Position numbers and translations under genes: made by a program
The notes under the pieces: model-generated
Told to the model about the DNA's origin: nothing
Seen by the model: only the letters and a program-made list of their open reading frames with translations
Databases searched by the model: none
In this document: positions 1 to 6,016 of the stretch, piece by piece
How the letters are laid out: each line of letters opens with the position of its first letter
How positions within the stretch are numbered: the first letter of the stretch is position 1
Source: JBHEKP01 sp041859375
GTDB lineage: Bacteria > Hydrogenedentota > Hydrogenedentia > Hydrogenedentales > CAITNO01
Length of the DNA stretch: 6,016 bases
Assembly (NCBI GenBank): GCA_041859375.1
Contig: JBHEKP010000069.1
Coordinates: forward strand, 1-6,016
Reading direction: 5' to 3'

Positions 1-501
1 CACGGCCCCCGCAACCCCAGAGGCCGCAATTCCCGCGCCTGACGCAAGGTCGCCCAAGTATCCGCCCACCGAATAGTGACGCAATTCCCAGGCAGCCGTG
101 GCGGTATCGACAACGCCGCTTAGGAAGTAGCCATACCCCACATCGGTGACATCGGCGAAGTAGCTTTGCGTGCCCCAGCGCTCTTCCCCGTACGGGTCCA
201 CGAACGCCCCTGGGTTGTTGCCGACGTAGGTGTAGGGGTTGCCGAGGTTGGCGGGGTCGTACACCGGGTCCCGTGTGAGGAAGCGGCCCATGGCCGGGTC
301 GTAGAGCCGCTGTCGGTAGTCGTAGAGTTTCAGTGCGGGCAGCCACTGGCGGCCCGTGTAGAGGCGGTCGTTGCCCATGGCGCTTGCCGCAATGGGTGAG
401 CCGCTGCCGTTGTGGAAACTGGGCGCGCCGAAGGCGTCGTAGCCGTAGCGCTCCACCACGGCCCCGGTCCCGTCCAGCAGCGCCACGGTGGAATGGCTGT
501 C
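1..501 (-). pseudogene. Rhs/YD-repeat core, C-terminal fragment lacking its start (orphan Rhs tip)
   Basis: An open minus-strand frame of 167 codons runs from 501 to the window edge. Fragment residues 3-27 contain HSTVALLD and ERYGYDAFG, the conserved entry to the Rhs repeat-associated core. LYDYRQRLYDPAMGRFLTRD (59-78), NPYTYVGNNP (88-97) and VDPYG (101-105) complete the core. After VDPYG comes a Gly/Ala/Tyr-rich stretch that should be the start of the variable C-terminal region, which in Rhs proteins often carries a toxin; too little is present to name its activity. The frame has no ATG or ribosome site at its beginning. A TGA at 504-502 directly precedes the first recognisable core residue, and the DNA upstream shows no YD repeats in any frame. 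It lies in the same direction as carB but beyond carB's terminator, so read-through expression is unlikely. It is either a displaced 'orphan' C-terminal module or a decayed gene. The family call is firm; pseudogene status is inferred, and the 3' end is outside the window. Confidence 0.7.
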
Positions 502-580
502 TCAATGAAAAGGATTACCCGGGTAGGTTGTTCACGCTTCAGTGTGCCGGGACTTTCACATGCCCCTCGGGTTCCCCAAC

Positions 581-617
581 AATAAAAAAACGCCCGGAGT
601 GGTGCCTCCGGGCGTTT
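581..617 (-). terminator. Rho-independent terminator of carB
   Basis: Read on the minus strand, a perfect 12-bp stem (617-606 pairing with 599-588, arm AAACGCCCGGAG) closes a 6-nt loop and is followed at once by a run of seven T and then ATT. It begins 16 bases after the carB stop codon. The GC-rich stem plus T tract is the classic intrinsic form. On the plus strand the tract after the stem is TTTGCTTGCT, so termination in that direction would be weaker. Confidence 0.93.
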
Positions 618-632
618 GCTTGCTGGTGGGGG

Positions 633-3600
633 TTATTTTATTTCGCGGTGGTATTCCTGAAGGGACTTGACGGTGGAGCCGTGCTGCTTGAACTCGGCGA
701 TGCCGCGCACCGCCGCGGCCGCGGCCGCGATGGTGGTGATGTAGGGCAGGCGGCTGCGCACCGCGCTCTTGCGCACGTAGGAGTCATCGGTCTTGGCCAG
801 TTTCCCGGCGGGGGTGTTGATGACGAGCTGGATCTCCCCGTTGGTGATGGCGTCGGTGATGTCGGGCCTTCCGTCCATGACCTTGTTGATGGGGATGACG
901 GGGATGCCCTTTTCGGCCAGGTAGGCGGCGGTGCCGCCTGTGGCGCGAATGGTGAATCCCAGCTCCACGAAGCGCCGGGCCACGTCCACAGCGCCGGGCT
1001 TGTCCGGATCGGCCACGGTCATGAGCACGCAGCCGGAGTGGGGGAGCCGCGCGCCCGCGGCCTCCTGCGCCTTGAAGTAGGCCAGCCCGTAGGAGCCCGC
1101 CATGCCTAGCACCTCGCCGGTGGACCGCATTTCGGGGCCAAGCACGGGGTCCACCTCGGGGAACATGTAGAAGGGGAAGACGGACTCCTTGACCCCGTAG
1201 TGGCTGAACTGCCTCGCGGTGGTGTCCATGCCGGAGAGGGGGTTGCCGAGCATGGCGCGGGTGGCGATGGAGGCCATGGGCACGTTGCAGATCTTGGACA
1301 CGAGGGGCACCGTGCGCGATGCGCGGGGGTTGGCCTCCAGGATGTACACTTTGCCGTCGGCGATGGCGTACTGGATGTTCATCAGGCCCACCACGCCCAG
1401 CTCCAGTGCGATGCGCCGGGTGTATTCGGTGATGGTGGCCTGGAGGTCGGCGGGGATGGTCACCGGCGGGATGACGCAGGCCGAGTCGCCCGAGTGGATG
1501 CCCGCCAGCTCGATGTGCTCCATGATCGCCGGGACGAATGCGTCCTTCCCGTCGCTGATGGCGTCGGCCTCGCACTCGATGGCGTTTTCCAGGAACTTGT
1601 CAATGAGGATGGGCCGTTCGGGCGTCACCTCCACCGCCGCGGCGACGTAGCGCCGCAGTTCCGCCTCGTCGTGGACCACCTCCATACCGCGTCCGCCGAG
1701 CACGTAGGAGGGGCGCACCATCAGCGGGTAGCCGATGGCGGCGGCCGCCGCCAGCGCCTGCTCCAGGGTGCTCGCCATGCTGCTCGCCGGTTCGGGGATG
1801 CCGAGGCGGTCCATGACCTTGCGGAACCGGTCGCGGTCCTCCGCCAGATCGATGGTCTCGGGGGAGGTGCCCAGGATGGGCACGCCCGCCGCGGCCAGTT
1901 CCGCCGCGATGTTCAGCGGGGTTTGGCCGCCGAACTGGCAGATGACGCCCTCGGGCTTTTCCTTCTCGCAAATGGACAGCACGTCCTCCACCGTGAGCGG
2001 CTCGAAGTAGAGCTTGTTCGCCGTGTCGTAGTCGGTGGACACTGTTTCCGGGTTGCAGTTGATCATGATCGCCTCAAGCCCCTCGGCCCGCAGGGCGAAG
2101 GCGGCGTGGACGCAGCAGTAGTCGAATTCGATGCCCTGGCCGATGCGGTTGGGGCCGCCGCCGAGCACCAGGATCTTGCGGTTGGGGCTCACGGGCACCC
2201 GGTCCGGACCGTTGTAGGTGGAGTAGTAGTAGGCCGCGTCCTCCACGCCGCTCACCGGCACCGTGTCCCACGCCTCCACCACGCCGAGGGACTTGCGCTT
2301 TTCGCGCACCGCCGTTTCGGTCACGCCCAGCAGCTTCGCCAGATAGCGGTCCGCGAAGCCGTCCTTCTTGGCCTGGACGAGGAGCGCGTCGGGGGGCATG
2401 CCGCCCTTGTGCTTCAGAATCTCCTCCTCCAGCGCCACCAGCTCCCGCATCTGGTTGATGAAATAGTGCTTGATGTGGGTGCGCCGGTGCAGCTCGTCCA
2501 CGTCCGCGCCCTTGCGCAGCGCCTCGTACATGATGAACTGGCGCTCGCTCGTGGCGGTGCCCACCAGCCGCATCAGCTCCTCCAGCGGCTTGGCGTTGAA
2601 GTCCTTCGCGAAGCCGAGTCCGTGGCGGCCCTGCTCCAGCGAGCGGATGGCCTTCTGCAGCGCCTCCTTGTAGTTCTTTCCGATGCTCATCACCTCGCCC
2701 ACGGCGCGCATCTGGGTGCCCAGCTTGTCCTCGATGCCCTTGAACTTCTCAAAGGCCCACCGCGCGAACTTCACCACCACATAGTCGCCCGAGGGGGTGT
2801 ACTTGTCCAGCGTCCCGTCGCGCCAGTAGGGAATCTCGTCGAGGGTGATGCCGCAGGCGAGCTGCGCCGACACCAGCGCGATGGGGAAGCCCGTCGCCTT
2901 CGACGCCAGCGCCGAGGAGCGCGACGTGCGCGGGTTGATCTCAATCACCACCACCCGGTCGGTCACGGGGTCGTGGGCGAACTGCACGTTCGTGCCGCCG
3001 ATGACGCCGATGGCCTCCACGATGTCGTAGGAGTGCTTCTGGAGCCGCTTCTGGAGCTCCTCCGTGATCGTGAGCATCGGCGCGGTGCAGTACGAGTCGC
3101 CCGTGTGCACGCCCATCGCGTCCACGTTCTCGATGAAGCACACGGTGATCATCTGGTTCTTCGCGTCGCGCACCACCTCCAGCTCCAATTCCTCCCAGCC
3201 CAGCACCGACTCCTCAATCAGGCACTGGCCCACCAGGCTCGCCGCCAGGCCGCGCGCCACAATCGTGCGCAGTTCCTCCACGTTGTACACCAGGCCGCCG
3301 CCCGTGCCGCCCATGGTGTACGCCGGGCGCACCACCACCGGGTAGCCCAGTCCGTTCGCGATGGCCTCGGCCTGGTCCACCGAATAGGCCAGCTCGCTTT
3401 TGGGCATCTCGATGCCCAGTTCGAGCATCGTCTCCTTGAAGGCGTCCCGGTCCTCGCCCCGGCGGATGGCGTCCAGCTCCACGCCAATCACCTTCACGTC
3501 GTACTCCTCCAGCACGCCCTTGCGCGCCAGCTCGGAGGCGAGGTTCAGGCCGCTCTGGCCGCCCAGGTTCGGCAGGAGCGCGTCGGGCCGCTCTTTTTTG

Positions 3601-3833
3601 ATGATCTCCGTCACCGTGGCCGCGTTCAACGGCTCGATGTAGATGATGTCCGCCGTGGCCGGATCGGTCATGATGGTCGCGGGATTGGAATTCACCAGCA
3701 CGATTTCATAGCCCAGCTTGCGCAGCGCCTTGCAGGCCTGCGTGCCGGAGTAGTCAAACTCGCAGGCCTGGCCAATCACGATGGGCCCGGAACCGATGAT
3801 CAAAACCTTGTGGATGTCGTTTCGGCGTGGCAT
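633..3833 (-). CDS. carB: Carbamoyl-phosphate synthase large subunit
   Basis: CarB uses ammonia delivered by the small subunit CarA, bicarbonate and two ATP to make carbamoyl phosphate in the cytoplasm, feeding pyrimidine and arginine synthesis. The protein has 1066 residues, close to the 1073 of E. coli CarB. Its order is complete: N-terminal ATP-grasp half (about 1-400), oligomerisation region (400-550), second ATP-grasp half (about 550-930), and MGS-like allosteric domain (930-1066). Visible landmarks are KVLIIGSGPIVIGQACEFDY (9-28), R129 and R169, metal ligands Q284/E298/N300, the matching second-half set Q821/E833/N835, and the RATGGTA allosteric motif near 963-969. MEHIE...HSGDSAC (771-785) aligns with the ornithine-contact region, with E775 and D783 kept. 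The start at 3833 (MPRRNDIHK) fits the family N-terminus and has AAAGGA seven bases upstream. A longer frame to 3971 would run through the promoter. The gene is monocistronic here: a terminator follows and carA is not adjacent. No frameshift or missing catalytic residue was seen. Confidence 0.98.
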   Translation of the reverse strand: MPRRNDIHKVLIIGSGPIVIGQACEFDYSGTQACKALRKLGYEIVLVNSNPATIMTDPATADIIYIEPLNAATVTEIIKKERPDALLPNLGGQSGLNLASELARKGVLEEYDVKVIGVELDAIRRGEDRDAFKETMLELGIEMPKSELAYSVDQAEAIANGLGYPVVVRPAYTMGGTGGGLVYNVEELRTIVARGLAASLVGQCLIEESVLGWEELELEVVRDAKNQMITVCFIENVDAMGVHTGDSYCTAPMLTITEELQKRLQKHSYDIVEAIGVIGGTNVQFAHDPVTDRVVVIEINPRTSRSSALASKATGFPIALVSAQLACGITLDEIPYWRDGTLDKYTPSGDYVVVKFARWAFEKFKGIEDKLGTQMRAVGEVMSIGKNYKEALQKAIRSLEQGRHGLGFAKDFNAKPLEELMRLVGTATSERQFIMYEALRKGADVDELHRRTHIKHYFINQMRELVALEEEILKHKGGMPPDALLVQAKKDGFADRYLAKLLGVTETAVREKRKSLGVVEAWDTVPVSGVEDAAYYYSTYNGPDRVPVSPNRKILVLGGGPNRIGQGIEFDYCCVHAAFALRAEGLEAIMINCNPETVSTDYDTANKLYFEPLTVEDVLSICEKEKPEGVICQFGGQTPLNIAAELAAAGVPILGTSPETIDLAEDRDRFRKVMDRLGIPEPASSMASTLEQALAAAAAIGYPLMVRPSYVLGGRGMEVVHDEAELRRYVAAAVEVTPERPILIDKFLENAIECEADAISDGKDAFVPAIMEHIELAGIHSGDSACVIPPVTIPADLQATITEYTRRIALELGVVGLMNIQYAIADGKVYILEANPRASRTVPLVSKICNVPMASIATRAMLGNPLSGMDTTARQFSHYGVKESVFPFYMFPEVDPVLGPEMRSTGEVLGMAGSYGLAYFKAQEAAGARLPHSGCVLMTVADPDKPGAVDVARRFVELGFTIRATGGTAAYLAEKGIPVIPINKVMDGRPDITDAITNGEIQLVINTPAGKLAKTDDSYVRKSAVRSRLPYITTIAAAAAAVRGIAEFKQHGSTVKSLQEYHREIK

Positions 3834-3840
3834 GTGCGCG

Positions 3841-3846
3841 TCCTTT
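3841..3846 (-). promoter_or_regulatory. Ribosome binding site of carB
   Basis: AAAGGA on the minus strand sits seven bases before the ATG at 3833. It decides the start over the in-frame ATG codons further upstream (3971 and 3965), which have no comparable site and would add 46 residues foreign to the CarB family. Confidence 0.85.
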
Positions 3847-3884
3847 CCCGGAACTGTTGTGTTGAGGGTGCCCAATGAACGTCC

Positions 3885-3903
3885 CCGGGGGAGCCACCCC
3901 CGG
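3885..3903 (-). repeat. GC-only hairpin in the carB leader
   Basis: CCGGGGG and CCCCCGG form a 7-bp stem of G-C pairs only, around a 5-nt loop, in the predicted untranslated leader of carB about 50 bases before the start codon. No T run follows on either strand, so it does not look like an intrinsic terminator. It could stabilise or structure the leader; any regulatory role is speculative. Confidence 0.5.
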
Positions 3904-3908
3904 CGGGT

Positions 3909-3934
3909 GATTTGTCCGCCGCTACGGACAAATC
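3909..3934. promoter_or_regulatory. Perfect 10-bp inverted repeat at the predicted carB transcription start (operator-like)
   Basis: GATTTGTCCG (3909-3918) and its exact complement CGGACAAATC (3925-3934) are separated by six bases. A third, partial copy of the half-site, TGACAAAT, lies directly beside it at 3935-3942 and runs into the predicted carB -10 box. The placement over the expected transcription start suits a repressor operator. Alternatively the same palindrome would make a hairpin at the very 5' end of the carB transcript. The regulator is not identifiable from the sequence. Confidence 0.55.
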
Positions 3935-3940
3935 TGACAA

Positions 3941-3970
3941 ATTGTATAGGTTCCGGGGGGGGCATGTCCA
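3941..3970 (-). promoter_or_regulatory. Probable carB promoter
   Basis: On the minus strand TGGACA (3970-3965; five of six matches to the sigma-70 -35 consensus) is followed by TATACAAT (3948-3941). Reading the -10 as TATACA gives a 16-bp spacer and as TACAAT an 18-bp spacer. The predicted start is near 3934, leaving a leader of about 100 bases. It is the best match in the carB upstream region but is predicted by eye only. Confidence 0.6.
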
Positions 3971-4034
3971 CGGTAAAAATTTCCCCCGATCACCCCGTGA
4001 AAACGGCCCCCGAACCCCGTGGCCGGGAGTTGAC

Positions 4035-4063
4035 TTGAATTTAGCCCGAAAATTGCGTAATAT
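4035..4063 (+). promoter_or_regulatory. Promoter of tRNA-Phe
   Basis: TTGAAT (4035-4040), a 17-bp spacer and TAATAT (4058-4063) make a good sigma-70-type promoter ending 13 bases before the mature tRNA 5' end. A second -35-like hexamer, TTGACT, overlaps at 4030-4035 but would need a 22-bp spacer. The bases after the -10 (GTCGCCCG) are GC-rich, as in stringently controlled stable-RNA promoters. Confidence 0.75.
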
Positions 4064-4076
4064 GTCGCCCGTCGGT

Positions 4077-4152
<76 letters not shown>

Positions 4153-4205
4153 TTTTTGTTTTTGCGCGGCCCCCATTTCCCACAGGCAGCCGCGCGGATG
4201 GGGGC
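4153..4205. repeat. T-rich tract and two mutually exclusive inverted repeats between convergent genes
   Basis: Directly after the tRNA-Phe CCA is TTTTTGTTTTT (4153-4163). Two overlapping inverted repeats follow: GCGCGGC (4164-4170) with GCCGCGC (4189-4195), and GCCCCCAT (4169-4176) with ATGGGGGC (4198-4205). They share bases, so only one can form at a time. For the plus strand the T tract comes before the stems, and for the minus strand the tail after them is A-rich, so neither is a canonical intrinsic terminator. It probably still separates the convergent transcripts of tRNA-Phe and the lipoprotein gene. Confidence 0.5.
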
Positions 4206-5717
4206 TCAGTCGGTCAGCAGCGGGGCGATCTCCACCAGCGGACTGTAATCCGTCCAGTCCTTTTCCGCAGGGCAGTTTCCGGCGCGCAGCAGTTCCTTCT
4301 TCTGCTCGAAGAGGGTTTTACTGCCCGAGAGCAGGTCAAAACCGAGGAAGGAGAGGTTGTACCCAATAGAGCCCTGGAGCAGCGCGTTGGCGCGCTGGCA
4401 GGCGGGGGTGAAGGTGAAGTCGCCGCCGATGAGGTACCCAATCTGCGCGTAGGGCACCAGGGTCTCGCCGAAGATGCCCAGTTCCACCCGGGGGAAGCCC
4501 ACGCCGAAGTTTGCCGAAATGGCGCTGGATGCGCCGGTTTCGTGGAGGTCGTCGTCGCCGAAGGTCACATCGCCCGCGCGTCCGCCCGCGCTCACGGTCG
4601 TTCCGTCGAAGTTGAAGCCCACGCTGCTGTTGTAGGTGAATTTGGTCTGCACACGGCTGGAGCCGTCCAGCGGCACCGAGGCGTTGATCACGAATTTCAC
4701 CTTGATGTTCAACTGCACCGGCACGATGCCCACGGTGAAGGGCACCGACATGATGGTCGCGGGCAGCTCGATGTTCACAAAATCGTTGCCGGTGGCGGCC
4801 ACCACAAGGTTCAGTGTCACCTCGCCGCGCATGGCGTCCAGTTCGTTGTTGTAGCTGGTGAGCTGTCCGCCGGCGAATTCAAGGCTGTTCTTGCTGCGGA
4901 ACCGGTCAATCACGCCCTTGGCGGTGAGCGTGGCTCCCGCGTTGCCGCCCAGTTCCTTCTTCACCGTGAATTCGATGTCGCTGTGGTCGCCGTCGAGGGA
5001 CGCCTTGATGCCGTACTTGTATTCGCCGATCGCAAAATTCAGATCCACGGGCGTGCCCGCCTTCACCGCCGCTTCGCCATGGCCGGGCACCCACACCTTC
5101 GCCACTTTTTCGGCGTTGAATTCCACGCCGTAGTCCCAGGCGATGGTGCCCGACTCAATCACCTCGTTCAGGGCGATGTAGTCCGTGGACACCACAATGC
5201 TTCCGCCGCTCCGCTCCACGGCGGCGATGCGGCGCACGGTCTTGCCCGCGATCAGCAGGGGCTTGTCCACGGCGAAGTCCAGCCCCGCGGCGTCCGCGCC
5301 CGCGGCGTCAAAGGTATAGACGTGATTCTCCCCGTCCTCGCCGGTCAGCAGCGCCGCGTCCTCCTCCAGAATCTGCACCGTGTCCGGCTTGATCACCACA
5401 TCGCACACCCCCGTGTCGGGTTCCCAGTCGTCGGGGGTGTACACGCCCTCCAGTGTTTTCTTCTCGTTCTTTGCCAGGGTGAGGGGGATGCCCTGCGGCG
5501 CAATCCACCCGGGCACACGCTCAAAATTGACTGTGTGATCCCCGTCCTTCGTTTTGACCGTCGCGCCCGGCGCCTGCCATTCACCCCCGTCCAGGTTCCA
5601 CCGCGCGCCCGCCGCCACCGCGTCCGCCGGGCTTATGTTCACAGTCACGGAACTGTTGCATCCCGTCAGGGGCAGCAGGGCCAGCACGCCAACGGCGATC
5701 AGAAGGAAACGTTTCAT
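4206..5717 (-). CDS. Predicted surface or periplasmic lipoprotein with one VDGG-type beta repeat and an unrecognised beta-rich domain
   Basis: This 503-residue protein starts MKRFLLIAVGVLALLPLTGC: positive residues, a hydrophobic core and a lipobox LTGC with the lipidated Cys at 20. Asn21 at +2 is not the Asp inner-membrane retention signal of enterobacteria, so an outer-membrane location is plausible. Residues 24-94 match a beta repeat seen in secreted proteins of many environmental bacteria: an ISPADAV...GARW start, DGGEW (43-47), GDHTVNFERVPGW (59-71) and a closing LEGVYT. Residues 95-503 are strand-rich with alternating hydrophobic and polar residues and many Gly/Asp/Thr; I do not recognise a family. 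C105, C439 and C482 could form a disulfide after export. No catalytic motif or further membrane helix is evident. The start at 5717 is chosen for the signal peptide and for AAGGAG eight bases upstream; an ATG 12 codons earlier would put the Shine-Dalgarno sequence inside the gene. It appears monocistronic. Secretion and lipidation are well supported; function is unknown. Confidence 0.8.
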   Translation of the reverse strand: MKRFLLIAVGVLALLPLTGCNSSVTVNISPADAVAAGARWNLDGGEWQAPGATVKTKDGDHTVNFERVPGWIAPQGIPLTLAKNEKKTLEGVYTPDDWEPDTGVCDVVIKPDTVQILEEDAALLTGEDGENHVYTFDAAGADAAGLDFAVDKPLLIAGKTVRRIAAVERSGGSIVVSTDYIALNEVIESGTIAWDYGVEFNAEKVAKVWVPGHGEAAVKAGTPVDLNFAIGEYKYGIKASLDGDHSDIEFTVKKELGGNAGATLTAKGVIDRFRSKNSLEFAGGQLTSYNNELDAMRGEVTLNLVVAATGNDFVNIELPATIMSVPFTVGIVPVQLNIKVKFVINASVPLDGSSRVQTKFTYNSSVGFNFDGTTVSAGGRAGDVTFGDDDLHETGASSAISANFGVGFPRVELGIFGETLVPYAQIGYLIGGDFTFTPACQRANALLQGSIGYNLSFLGFDLLSGSKTLFEQKKELLRAGNCPAEKDWTDYSPLVEIAPLLTD

Positions 5718-5725
5718 CTCGGAAA

Positions 5726-5731
5726 CTCCTT
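5726..5731 (-). promoter_or_regulatory. Ribosome binding site of the lipoprotein gene
   Basis: AAGGAG on the minus strand lies eight bases before the ATG at 5717, an ideal Shine-Dalgarno arrangement. It fixes the start at the signal-peptide methionine rather than the upstream ATG at 5753. Confidence 0.85.
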
Positions 5732-5770
5732 GGGGTAAGGGCCAAAAGGGCACACGGCAACCAATAGATA

Positions 5771-5801
5771 ATCATACCCTGATTTTTCCTTCGTTATTCC
5801 A
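5771..5801 (-). promoter_or_regulatory. Possible promoter of the lipoprotein gene
   Basis: On the minus strand TATGAT (5776-5771) is a good -10 box about 54 bases before the start codon, in an A/T-rich patch. The best -35 candidate, TGGAAT (5801-5796), matches poorly and leaves a long 19-bp spacer. The -10 is plausible, the pair as a whole is weak, and an activator-dependent promoter cannot be excluded. Confidence 0.35.
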
Positions 5802-5824
5802 GCGGCCGCGCGGTGGCGGTGTAT

Positions 5825-5854
5825 TTGACGCTTGGGCACGCCAGGTGCTACACT
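5825..5854 (+). promoter_or_regulatory. Probable promoter of tRNA-Thr
   Basis: TTGACG (5825-5830), an 18-bp spacer and TACACT (5849-5854) form a sigma-70-like pair. The sequence after the -10 (GTGGCCCT) is GC-rich, as at the tRNA-Phe promoter. The predicted start near 5861 leaves a leader of roughly 75 bases before the mature tRNA, long enough to need RNase P processing. It is divergent from the lipoprotein gene. Confidence 0.55.
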
Positions 5855-5937
5855 GTGGCCCTGCACGCTTGTGGTGTCGCATGGTCTTGTGCCGTGTCGG
5901 CTTTTCAAGTGTTTTGTAGAACCAATTTAACACGTTT

Positions 5938-6013
5938 GCCGGAATAGCTCAGTCGGTAGAGCGCGTCACTCGTAATGACGAGGTCCGGGGTTCGATTCCC
6001 CGTTCCGGCTCCA
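5938..6013 (+). tRNA. tRNA-Thr (anticodon CGT)
   Basis: A complete 76-nt cloverleaf: acceptor GCCGGAA/TTCCGGC, D arm GCTC/GAGC, anticodon stem CGTCA/TGACG with loop CTCGTAA (anticodon CGT at 5971-5973), variable loop AGGTC, and T arm CGGGG/CCCCG with loop TTCGATT. The 3' CCA is encoded. The discriminator is T rather than the A of the E. coli threonine tRNAs. It reads ACG codons. Only three bases follow before the window ends, so whether it heads a tRNA cluster or operon cannot be seen. Confidence 0.97.
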
Positions 6014-6016
6014 TTT

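Noticed and set aside
505..575. Possible remnant of a group II intron or other element (GTGAAAGTCC-like string on the minus strand)
   Set aside because: Only a short string is suggestive; no domain V-like hairpin, reverse transcriptase or defined ends can be seen.
505..585. A 26-codon plus-strand frame starting ATGAAAAGG
   Set aside because: It has no ribosome site, runs to the edge of the carB terminator and shows no recognisable feature.
1200..3878. An 892-codon plus-strand open frame antisense to carB
   Set aside because: It is Ala/Arg/His/Val-rich low-complexity protein with no domain, arises from the high GC content of the opposite strand, and overlaps an unmistakable carB almost entirely.
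3834..3971. N-terminal extension of CarB by 46 residues
   Set aside because: It would run through the predicted promoter, inverted repeat and ribosome site, and its residues do not resemble any CarB N-terminus.
5718..5753. N-terminal extension of the lipoprotein by 12 residues
   Set aside because: The strong AAGGAG lies inside this stretch and the extension would displace the signal peptide from the N-terminus.
5894..5937. A second promoter closer to tRNA-Thr in the A/T-rich stretch
   Set aside because: No pair of hexamers with an acceptable spacer could be made; the pair at 5825-5854 is clearly better.

Overview
This is a high-GC bacterial window with four well-supported loci and one gene fragment. 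The coding content is a nearly complete housekeeping segment, carB flanked by a tRNA gene, joined to less conserved material: an Rhs C-terminal fragment at the left edge and an unrecognised lipoprotein gene at the right. The lipoprotein carries a Trp-rich 'VDGG'-type beta repeat of a kind I associate with Planctomycetes/Verrucomicrobia-like and related environmental bacteria. Together with the Rhs debris and GC content, this suggests a PVC-like or candidate-phylum bacterium (for example Hydrogenedentes-like), but that placement is an inference and weak.

Layout, left to right. Positions 1-501 (minus) hold an open frame encoding an Rhs/YD-repeat core followed by the start of a variable C-terminal region. 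It has no start codon and is cut off by an in-frame stop, so it looks like an orphan Rhs tip or a decayed gene; its 3' end lies outside the window. Positions 502-632 contain no gene, but include a textbook Rho-independent terminator (about 581-617) that serves carB. Positions 633-3833 (minus) are carB, a full-length carbamoyl-phosphate synthase large subunit of 1066 residues. No carA is adjacent. Positions 3834-4076 are a divergent control region. It has a promoter-like pair for carB, a perfect 10-bp inverted repeat at the predicted carB transcription start, a GC-rich leader hairpin, and a strong promoter for tRNA-Phe.

Positions 4077-4152 (plus) are tRNA-Phe(GAA) with encoded CCA. A 53-bp gap with a T-rich tract and overlapping inverted repeats separates it from the convergent lipoprotein gene (4206-5717, minus, 503 residues). 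The 220-bp region 5718-5937 is another divergent control region, with a good ribosome site for the lipoprotein and a promoter-like pair for tRNA-Thr(CGT) at 5938-6013 (plus, encoded CCA), which ends 3 bases before the window edge.

Functionally, carB supplies carbamoyl phosphate for pyrimidine and arginine synthesis, and the two tRNAs serve translation. Nothing ties the lipoprotein or the Rhs fragment to them as an operon; each locus appears to be transcribed on its own. I found no CRISPR array, insertion sequence or complete new multi-gene system. The items most worth following are the orphan Rhs tip, the unfamiliar lipoprotein domain and the operator-like repeats in front of carB.
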